Shown: one piece after another, positions 46,671-57,200 of the stretch | How the letters are laid out: every line of letters begins with the position of its first letter | Position numbering within the stretch: the first letter of the stretch is position 1 | DNA from: Apteryx mantelli | Taxonomy: Eukaryota; Chordata; Aves; Apterygiformes; Apterygidae | Direction: 5' to 3' | Length of the DNA: 64,000 bases | Assembly (NCBI RefSeq): GCF_036417845.1 | Contig: NC_090014.1 | Location: forward strand, 712,895-776,894 | Program-made: the position numbers and the translations under genes | The notes under the pieces: generated by a model | What the model was told of the DNA's origin: nothing | The model's input: the letters and a program-made list of their open reading frames with translations, nothing else | The model's database searches: none

Positions 46671-46761
46671 GCCCCCCCGGCCACCCCAGACCCCCCCCTC
46701 CATAAAGGCTCTGCACCCGCCGCCCGCCTCCCGCTCCTCATTTGGGGACTGGGGGGGCGAG

Positions 46762-46781
46762 ACACACACACACACACACAC
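46762..46781 (+). repeat. (AC)10 microsatellite
   Basis: Ten perfect AC dinucleotides about 90 bp after the ZNRD2 stop. Confidence 0.9.
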
Positions 46782-46849
46782 GCCGGGGGCCCCTTTTCCC
46801 CTCCGCCACGGCCCCTGCGCACTGCCCGGCCGTGGGGCAGGGGCTGCGG

Positions 46850-48005
46850 GGCGGATGGGAGGGCTGGGGAGCAGGTTGGGGGCGCTGGGGGGCAGTTTGG
46901 GGGCACTGGGGGGCAGATTGAGGTGCTGTGGGGCAGGTTGGGGAGACTGGGGGGGCAGATTGAGGGGCTGTGGGTCAGGTTGGGACGGCTGTGGGGCAGT
47001 TTGGGGGGACTGGGGGGCAGTTTGAGGGGCTGTGGGGCAGGTTGGGGGGACTGGGGGGCAGATTGAGGGGCTGTGGGGCAGGTTGGGACGGCTGTGGGGC
47101 AGTTTGGGGGGACTGGGGGGCAGTTTGAGGGGCTGTGGGGCAGGTTGGGGGGACTGGGGGGCAGATTGAGGGGCTGTGGGGCAGGTTGGGACGGCTGTGG
47201 GGCAGTTTGGGGGGACTGGGGGGCAGTTTGAGGGGCTGTGGGGCAGTTTGGGGGGACTGGGGGGGCAGATCAAGGGGCTGTGGGGCAAGTTGGGGGCTGT
47301 GGGGCAGATTAGGGGGCTGTGGGACAGGTTGGGGAGCTGTGGGGCAGTTTGGGGCGACTGAGGGGCAGATTGAGGGGCTGTGGGGCAGGTTGTGGAGCTG
47401 TGGGGCAGTTTGGGACGGCTGTGGGGCAGGTTGGGGGGACTGGGGGGCAGACTTGAGGTGCTGTGGGGCAGATTGGGGAGACTGGGGGGGCAGATCGAGG
47501 GGCTGTGGGGCAGGTTGGGACGGCTGTGGGGCAGTTTGGGGGGACTGGGGGCAGATCGAGGGGCTGTGGGGCAGGTTGAGGGGACTGGGGGGCAGACTGA
47601 GGTGCTGTGGGCAGGTTGCGGAGCTATGGGGCACTTAGGGAGAGCTGTGGGGCACTTTGGGGGAGCTATGGGGCAGTTTGAGGGGCTGTGGGACAGGTTG
47701 GGGGGACTGGGGGGCAGATTGAGGTGCTGTGGGGCAGTTTGGGGGCACTGGGGGGCAGATCAAGGGGCTGTGGGGCAGTTTGAGGGGCTGTGGGGCAGTT
47801 TGGGGGGACTGGGGGGCAGTTTGAGGGGCTGTGGGGCAGTTTGGGACGGCTGTGGAGCAGTTTGGGGGGACTGGGGGGGCAGATCAAGGGGCTGTGGGGC
47901 AGTTTGGGGGCTGTGGGGCAGTTTGGGGGCACTGGGGGGCAGATGAAGGGGCTGTGGGGCAGTTTGAGGGGCTGTGGGGCAGGTTGGGGGCGCTATGGGG
48001 CAGGT
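46850..48005 (+). repeat. Large G-rich minisatellite between ZNRD2 and EHBP1L1
   Basis: About 1.15 kb of units of 40-45 bp combining 'gactggggggcag', 'attgaggggctgtgggg' and 'caggttggg'. Blocks of several units recur, giving a higher-order period. It occupies the place of human FAM89B. Long open frames on both strands are compositional. Confidence 0.88.
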
Positions 48006-48292
48006 TACGGCCCGGGGGGGGGTTATATGGCCTGCAGGCAGCTATATGGCCCGGGGGGCGGAGCTATATGGCCCGGGGGGCGGAGCTATGTGTCCCGGGG
48101 GGGGAGGAGGAGGAACCGGCTGCCGCTTTGCCCCCCCCCGCCGGGCTGGGCCGGGCCGGGGGGGGGCGGTGCGGTGCCGGGGGGGGCGGTGCCGGGCGGC
48201 GGGGGGGGCCCGGGGCGGAGGCAGCTGCCCGCGGCGGGCGGCGGGGGCGCGTGCGCGCGGGCGGGCGGCGGGGGGGGGCGCGGGGGGGGGCC

Positions 48293-51200
48293 ATGGGCTC
48301 GGTGTGGAAGCGGCTGCAGCGCGTGGGCAAGCGGGCGGCCAAGGTGCACGTCGTGGCCTGCTACGAGGAGCTGCTGCTGGAGAGCACCAGGAAGTGGTGA
48401 GCGGGACGGGGCGACGGCGACCGGCCCCCCCGGGCCCCCCCCGGGGCCCCCCCGGCCGCGGCACCACCCCCCAGCACCCCCCCCCGCGGGGACCCCCGTG
48501 GGAACTGCCCCGGGACCCCCCCCCCTCGTGGGACCCCCCCAGGACTGGCCCCGGGGACACCGGGACCCCCCCGGGCCCCCCCCGGGGCACCTCCGGCCGC
48601 GGCACCACCCCCCAGCACCCCCCCCGCGGGGACCCCCGTGGGAACTGCCCCGGGACACCCCTCCTCGTGGGACCCCCCCAGGACCAGCCCCGGGGACACC
48701 GGGACCCCCCCCGGGACCCCCGTGGGAACCACCCAGGGACCCCCCCCCCCGTGGGGACCCACATGGGAAACTGCCCCAGGGATGCTCCCCCTGTGGGGCT
48801 CCCTCCTTGGGGACCCACTTTGGGACCCCACCTTGGAGACCCCCCCCAGAAATCCCCCCCTTGGAGACCCCCCCCTTTGGGGACCCACTTTGGGACCCCC
48901 CCTCAGAGCCCCCCCCATCCTGTCTGTCCCCGGCTGCCCCCTGCCCTGGGCTCCCCCCGGGGTCCCCACCTGGGGGGGGGGGGGTGGGACACACCAACCC
49001 CCCCATCCTGTCCCGTCCTGCCCCGGTGAGGGGCAACGACAGCCCCACGGCAGGTTTGGGGCCCGGGGACGGTTACCGGTCCGTATGGGGGGCACAGGGA
49101 CCGTATGGGGGCGATAGGGCCCCTATGGGGGGCACAGGGACCGTACAGAGCAGATGGGGCCCATATGGGGGGCTGGGTCTGTATGGGGGGGGCTGGGTCC
49201 ATATGGGGACCATATGGGTCCATATGGGGAGACAGGGCCTGTATAGGGGGCTGGGTCCGTATAACGGACCGTGCCTGTATGGGGGAGACAGGGCTCATAT
49301 GGGCGGTGGGTCCGTATAGAGGACAGGGTCCGTATGGGGGGCTGGGTCCATATAGGGGACTGGGTCCATATGGGGGGGAGGGTCCGTACAGGGGGCTGGG
49401 TCCATATGGGGGGCAGGGTCCATATGGGGGGCAGGGTCCGTATAGGGGGCTGGGTCCGGGGGGACAGGGTCCATATGGCGGTCTGGGTCCTTATGGGGGG
49501 ACAGGGCCTGTATAGGGGGCAGGGTCTGTATGGGGAGCTGGGTCCGTATGGGGGTCTGGGTCCTTATGGGGGGCTGGGTCCGTATAGGGGGGCTGGGTCC
49601 ATATAACGGACCATGCCTGTATGGGGGAAACAGGGTCCTTATGGGGGGGGACAGGGTCCGTATAGGGGGCGGGGTCCGTATGGGGAGCTGGGTCCTTATG
49701 GGGTACAGGGCCCGTATGGGGGGCCGGGGCCCCTATAGGGCACGAGGCCCCTATGGGGGCTGGGTCCGCGCGGGGGCCGCCAGTTCCTGCCGGGGCGAAA
49801 GGGGAAGCGGGACGCTTCCTCCCGGCGCCCGGGGGGGCTCAGCCCCATGGATGCGGGTGGGTGGGGGGCGGCCCCCCCCGCCTGCCCCAGCCGGGCCCCC
49901 CCTCCCCCCGTGGGGCTGGGGTCCGTCCCCCCCCCGCCCTCGGCGCCGGCCACGCTTCCCCCCCCCCCGCCCAGCTGCCGCTTTCGTTTTGAGCCCAAAA
50001 TGCCCTTAAATGGGGCCCTGGCGGAAAACGGCAAATATTTAGTCAGGGCGGCTAAAAATAACCCCCGGGGGGTGTGTGGGGGGGTGTGTGGGGCAGGGGC
50101 TGGGGGGGGCTGGGGGTGTCCGGTTTCCTCCAGCCCCAAATATAGCCCCGACCCCCCCCCCCCCCGGGGGGCTAAACTTAGCCCGAGCCGCCCTCCCCCC
50201 CCCTCCCCGAGCAGCTGCCTGGGGCTGGCGGGGGGGGAACCGGGGCGGGGGGGGTCTGGGGCAGGGGGTAGCGCTGGGGACCCCCAACTGCCCCCCCCCA
50301 GGGCTAGGGACCCCCAAACCTGCCCCTCTCAGAGCCAGGGGAGCCCCCTAACTGCCCCCCCTAGGCCTGGGGGACCCCCAACTGCCCCCCCCCCAGGGCT
50401 AGGGACCCCCAACTGCCCCCCCATGGGCTGGGGGGCCCCCAGCTGCCCCCCATTAGGGCCAGGGACCCCCAAACCTGTCCCCCCCAGAGCCAGGGGAGCC
50501 CCCTAACTGCCCCCCCTAGGCCTGGGGGACCCCCAACTGCCCCCCCATGGGCTGGGGGGCCCCCAGCTGCCCCCCATTAGGGCCAGGGACCCCCAAACCT
50601 GCCCCCCCAGAGCCAGGGGAGCCCCCTAACTGCCCCTCTGTGGCATGGGGGACCCCAAACCTGCCCCTCCCAGGCCTGGGGGACCCCCAACTGCCCCCCC
50701 CCCAGGGCTAGGGACCCCCAACTGCCCCCCCATGGGCTGGGGGGCCCCCAGCTGCCCCCCATTAGGGCCAGGGACCCCCAAACCTGCCCCCCCAGAGCCA
50801 GGGGAGCCCCCTAACTGCCCCTCTGTGGCCTGGGGGACCCCCAACTGCCCCCCCCCGGACTGGGGGACCCCAAACCTGCCCTCTCCCAAGGCCAGGGACC
50901 CCCCCCAAAGTGCAACCCCCCTCCTCTCGAGGTGTGGGGTGAGGACCCCCCGGGCGTCCAGGGCCGTGGGTGCCGTGGGGCAGGGCCGGGTGCGGCCCTG
51001 GGTGGCTCTTGAGCAACGGGTGACTCACGCCACGCCGTGGGGGGGGAAGGGCCGTGGGGCGGGATGGGGCGAAGGGGGGCAGCGGGGGGCTGCCGGGGGG
51101 CTGGGGGGGGGCTGCAGGGCTGCAATGGGGCTGTTACGGGGGTTGCAATGGGGCTGAGGCTGCTCTAGGGTTGCAGTGGGGCAGGGTGGGAGCTGTGGGG

Positions 51201-54200
51201 CAGGGTGGGAGCTGTGGGGCAAGGCAGCTGTGGGGCAGCGTGGCCATGGGGCAGGGTGGGAGCCATGGGGCAGGGCAGCCGTGGGGCAGGGTGGGAGCTG
51301 TGGGGCAGGGTGGGAGCCATGGGGCAGGGTGGCTGTGGGGCAGGGTGGGAGCTGTGGGGCAGGGTGGGAGCCATGGGGCAGGGTGGCTGTGGGGCAGGGT
51401 GGCAGCCGTGGGGCGGAGGCCCCGGCCGGCGTCTCCCCGCTGCCGTTATCTCAGGGGCGCCCGGCCCCACGGCTGCCGCCCCGCGGCCGATAAGGGCTGC
51501 CCCACGCCCTGGGCGAGCCGGGACCGGGTGCCCCGAGCTGGGGGGGGGGTGCTGGGGGGTGCTGTGGGGCACGGGGGGGGGGGTTGGGGTCGCCCCCTCG
51601 TTAGCTAACGAGCCCGGGGCCCACAGGCAGCCCGACAAACTCGTCGTCGTGTGGACGAGGCGCAACCGGCGCGTCTGCTCCAAGGTGGGAGCCGGGGGGC
51701 AGCCATGGGGCTGGGGGGCAGCCATGGGGCATCTCTGGGGCTGGGGGTAGCCGGGGGGCAGCCATGGGGCTGGGGGGCAGCTCTGGGGCAGCTCTGGGGC
51801 CGGGGGCAGCCATGGGGCAGCTCTGGGGCCGGGGGCAGCTGGGGGCAGCTCTGGGCCTGGGGGGCAGCCATGGGGCAGCTCTGGGGCCAGGGGCAGCTGG
51901 GGGGCAGCTCTGAGGCTGGGGGCAGCTGGGGGGCAGCTCTGGGGCCAGGGGCAGCTGGGGGGCAGCTCTGGGGCTGGGGGCGGCCATGGGGCAGCTCTGG
52001 GGCTGGGGGTGGTTGGGGGGCTCTGTGCACCCTGGGGCCTGGGGGTGGCTGTGGGGCGCCGTGGGTCTGAGGGTGGCGTCGCAGCCCCACAGCTGGCAGC
52101 CGGGCATTGGGAACCCACGGGGCCGTGGGGCGCCGTGGGTCTGAGGTCAGCGCTGTGGGGTGCTGTGGGGCACCGTGGGGTGCCATGGGGCGGTGTGTGG
52201 GGCCGTGGGGCAGTGTGGGGGGCTGTGGGGCGCCGTGGGGTGCCATGGGTCTGAGGTTGGTGTCGCAGCCCCACAGCTGGCAGCCGGGCATCGGGAACCC
52301 GCGGGGCCGTGGGGCAGTGTGGGGGGCTGTGGGGCGCCGTGGGTCTGAGGTTGGTGTCGCAGCCCCACAGCTGGCAGCCGGGCATCGGGAACCCGCGGGG
52401 CTGTGGGGTGGTGTGGGGCGCCGTGGGGTGGTGTGGGGGGCTGTGGGGCGCCGTGGGTCTGAGGTCGGTGTCGCAGCCCCACAGCTGGCAGCCGGGCATC
52501 GGGAACCCGTACTGCGGCACCGTGACCTGGGTGGTGCCGGAGAACGTCGACATCGTGGTGACGCTCTACCGGGTGCGGCGCCCTCGCACGCGCAGTCCCC
52601 TCGCACGACGGGTCCCCTTGCACGACGGGTCCCCTTGCATGGCGGGTCCCCTTGCACACGTGGTCCCCTCGCACGACGGGTCCCCTCGCACGACGGGTCC
52701 CCTTGCATGGCGGGTCCCCTTGCACACGTGGTCCCCTCGCACGACGGGTCCCCTCGCACGACGGGTCCCTTTGCATGACGGGTCCCCCTCGCACGCGCGG
52801 TCCCCTTGCACGACGGGTCCCCCTTGCACGCGCAGTCCCCTCGCACGACGGGTCCCCTTGCACGACGGGTCCCTTTGCATGACGGGTCCCCTCGCACATG
52901 CAGTCCCCTTGCACGATGGGTCCCCTCGCATGACAGTCCCCTCATATAGTGGGTCTCCTCGCACACGCAGTCCCCTCGCATGCACAGCGGGTCCCCTTGC
53001 TCGACGGGTCCCCTTACGCGACGGGTCCCCTTGCATGACAGGTCTCCTCGCACGCGTGGTCCCCTCACATGACGGTCCCCTCACACGTGCAATCCCCTCC
53101 CACACGCGGTCCCCTTGCACGGTGGGTCCCCTTGCACATGCGGTGCCCTCGCACGAGTCCCCTTGCATGCGCGGTACCCTTGCACGGCAGCGCCCTTGCA
53201 CAACAGGTCCCCTCACACGCGTGGTCCCCTCATGCGCAGCGCCCTCGCACGCCCAGTCCCCTTGCATGGCAGGTCCCCTCGCATGACAGGTCCCCTCGCA
53301 TGCCTGGTCCCCTCGCACACGCAGTGCCCTCGTACGCCCACTCTCCTTGCACGACGGTCCCCTTGCATGGCAGGTCCCCTTGCACATGTGGTGCCCTCGC
53401 ACACCCGCTTCCCTTGCATGACAGGTCCCCTCGCATGCCCGGTCCTCTCGCACACCCAGTCCCCTTGTACGTGTGGTCCCCTTACATGTGTGGTCCCCTC
53501 GCACATGCAGTCCCCTCGCACACCTGCTCCCCTTGCACATGCAGTGCCCTCGCACGCCCAGTCCCCTTGCACGTGCAGTCCCCTTGCATGGCAGGTCCCC
53601 TTGCATGACGGCTCCCCTCGCACAGCTGCGGGTCCCCTTGCACAGGTCGGGCCCCCTCGTACGCGCACGGACCCCTCGCGTGGGACACGGGCCCCTCGCA
53701 CGAGCTGGGGTCCCCTCGCGCGGGCAACGGCCCTTTGCACACCCTGGTGCCCCCCAGCCCCCCCCCGTCCTCGTGCGCTCACGGGGACCCTGCGCCCCCC
53801 CCAGGACCCGCACGCGGACCACTATGAGGACAAGGAGTGGATGTTTGTCATCGAGAACGTGAGTGGGGAGGGGGCGCCCGGACGCCTGGGTCCCTGGGGG
53901 GGGATGTCCCTGGGGGGGGGATGGGGTCCCCGGACGCCTGGGTCCCTGGGGGGGGGATGGGATCCCCCGGACAGCTGGGTCCCTGGGGGGGGGGAATGGG
54001 TCCCCGGACGCCTGGGTCCCTGGGGGGAGGGGAAGGGGTCCCCCGGACGCCTGGGTCCCGGGGGGGGGGATGGGTCCCCGGACGCCTGGGTCCCTTGGGG
54101 TGGGGGAGGGTCCCCCAGACACTTGGGTCCCTGGGGGGGGGGAGGGGTCCCCCGGGCGCCTGGGTCCCTGGAGGGGGGGAAGGGGTCCCCCGGACGCCTG

Positions 54201-57200
54201 GGTCCCGGGGGGGGGGGGGGATGGGTCCCCGGACGCCTGGGTCCCTTGGGGTGGGGGAGGGTCCCCCAGACACTTGGGTCCCTGGGGGGGGGGGAGGGGT
54301 CCCCCGGGCGCCTGGGTCCCTGGGGGGGGGATGGGGTCCCCGGACGCCTGGGCCCCCAGCCGCGGGGGGGGGGGGAGGGGGACCCCCCCCCCGGCCGGCG
54401 GTGCCCCGTGCGGGCGGGCGCTGACGCTGCCGGCAGGAGTCGCGGGGGCGGCGCTCGGCGCTGGCGGCCGCCCCGGTGAACCTGGCGCGGTTCGCGGCCC
54501 CCGCGCCCGCCGCCGCCCCCGCCGCCCTGGCGCTGCCGCTGCGGCCCCGCTCCCGCAAGGTGGCCGCCGCCTGCCTGCGCCTCACCCTCACGGCCACCGT
54601 CCTGCGCGAGGGCCGCGCCACGTGAGTGCCGGCGCCGCTGCCGCCATCTTGGTCGTGGGCAAAGGGGAAGGGGGGGGCGCCCGCAGAAGGGCAGGGGCGG
54701 AGTGACCATGTTGGTGTTGGGCACGGGGGCGGGTGAGGGTGGGGCTGCCATCTTGGTTGTGGGCAAGTGGGCGCCCCCATGGGCAGGGTGGCCATGTTGG
54801 TGATGGGCAAGTGGGTACCCACACAGGGGTGTGGGTGGGCCGGCCATCTTGGTCATGGGCACAGGGGTGCCCAGGGAGAGGGGTGACACTGGGGGACACA
54901 TTGGGGACACTGGGGGATGCGGGACAGCAGGAGCAGTGGGGGACAGGTATGTGGGGTGGTGCTGAAGAGGCGGGGACATGGGGACGTTGGGGGGACCCAT
55001 GGGGGACACTGGAGGGGACATTGTGGGGACATGGGGGACCCTGGAGGGGACATTGGGGGGCGCAGGGGACCCTTGGGGACGCCTGTGGGGCGGCGGCAGG
55101 GACGACGACATGCAGAGCGTGGCCAGTCTCATGAGCCTCAAGCCCTGTGACGTGGCCGACCTGGGCGACTTCGCCGAGAGCGACGAGGAGGATGGGGCTG
55201 CCGGCAGCGGGTGGCCGCAGCGGGGGGACGGCGCTGCCCCTGTGCCCCACGGTGGGTCCCCGCAGCACCCCAGTGCCCCAAACTGCCCCAAACGGCTCCA
55301 GAATGCCCCAAACAGCTCCAGAATGCCCCAAACGGCCCCAATCCTGCCCCCAATGGACTCAAACTGCCCCAAACTGCCCCAGATCCTGCCCCAAATGGCC
55401 CCAGAATGCCCCAATCCTTCCCCAGTCTGCCCCAAATGGCCCTAGAATGCCCCAAATAGCTCCAATCCTGCCCCGAACGGCCCCAGATCCTGCCCAAACG
55501 GCCCCAGAATGCCCCAAACTGCCACAGATTGTGCTTAAATGCCCCGATCCTGCCCCAAACAGCCCCCCAAAGCCCCAGTCTGCCCCTGTCCCCATCTGGG
55601 CGTCCCCCTGCCATGGGGCTGGGGTGCCGGGGGGGCGTCAGGAGCGGGAGGTCCCCGGTCCTGACCCCCCCCTCCCTGCCCCAGAGCCCCCCCGAGAGCT
55701 GGACGCGCTGGCGGAGGAGGAGGAAGAGCTGGCGGCGAGGCGAGCCGCCTCCCCGGAGCGGGGTACGGTGCCGGATGCCTCAGTCCCCGGGGGGGTGGGG
55801 GTCCCCTGGACGCCTGGGTCCCTATGCAGGGGGACGGGGGCCCCGGACGCCTGGGCCCCCTCCCCATCCCTGAGCTCTCTCTCGCGCAGGCTCTGCCGCG
55901 GCGGGGGGCGACCGCACGGCCCCAGGGCCCCCCCCGGCGCTGGGGGCACAGGGGGGCCCCCCCGGCCCTGGCAGCGAGCCCGACACCCCCTCAGCGGTGA
56001 GTGCAGTCAGTGGGGCCGGGAGGGGTCTGGGGCTGCCCTGGGGGGCTCAGGGACCCCCACGCATTTGCCAGGGGGTTAAGGGTGCCCTGGGGGGGCTCGC
56101 AGACCCCCATGCATGGCCCAGGGGATTTGGGGGGAGGGTCCAGGCTCACCCTGTGGTGCCGAGCCCCCATCGGGGGGTCTGGGGCAGCCCTGGGAGCTTT
56201 GATGACTTTCATGCATGGGCTGGGGGGGGGGTCTAGGGCTGCCCTGGGGGGGCTCTGGGACCCCCGTGCATGGTCCAGGGGGGTTCAGGGGGCTCAGGGA
56301 TCCCTGTGCATGGTCTGGAGTCATCCTGGGAGCCTTGGGAACCCCATGTGTGTGCTGGGGGGGTCTGTGGGGGTCCAGGGGGCTCAGGGACCCTCGTACA
56401 TGGTCTGGGGGGGGATCTGGGGGTTCAGGGACCCCCGTGCATGGTCTGGGGGGGATCTGGGGGTTCAGGGACCCTTGTGCATGGTCTGGGGGGGTCCAGG
56501 GGGTTCAGGGACCCCCATGCATGGTCGGGGGGGGATCTGGGGGCTCAGGGACCCTCGTGCATGGGCTGGGGGGGTCCAGGGGGTTCAGGGACCCTTGTGC
56601 ATGGTCTGGGGGGGTCCAGGGGGTTCAGGGACCCCCATGCATGGTCGGGGGGGGATCTGGGGGCTCAGGGACCCTCGTGCATGGGCTGGGGGGGTCCAGG
56701 GGGTTCAGGGACCCTTGTGCATGGTCTGGGGGGGTCCAGGGGGTTCAGGGCCCCCCGTGCATGGGCTGGGGGGGATCTGGGGGCTCAGGGACCCCTGTGC
56801 ATGGTCTGGGGGGGTCCAGGGGGCTCAGGGCCCCCCCGGGGGCCGTGGCTGACCCTGGGCGTCCGCAGGCCCCGGGGCCGAGCAGCAGCCGGGCGCTGCT
56901 GGAGTGGTGCCAGGCGGTGACGGCCGGGTACCGCGGCGTCCGCGTCACCAACTTCAGCACGTCGTGGCGCAACGGACTGGCCTTCTGCGCCATCCTGCAC
57001 CGCTTCCACCCCCAGCTGGTGTGAGTGCGCGCGCCCGGGACGCCCCGGGAACGCTGGGGACACCATGGGGACGTCCCGGGGATGCTGGGGACACCATGGG
57101 GATGCTGGGGACACCACGGGGACATCGCGGGGACGCTGGGGACACACCGGGAACGCTGGGGACACCATGGGGACGCCCTGGGGATGCTGGAGACACACCG

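Noticed and set aside
49060-49760. Possible telomere-like or satellite sequence
   Set aside because: The units are not TTAGGG and occur within an intron; best described as a minisatellite.
52573-53740. CRISPR-like array of short direct repeats
   Set aside because: The 17-bp units are contiguous without unique spacers and lie in a eukaryotic intron.
51165-54122. Long - strand frames (460-540 codons) across EHBP1L1 introns
   Set aside because: Made entirely of minisatellite translations (Arg-Gly-Asp-Pro-rich or Pro-Gln-rich); no unique sequence.
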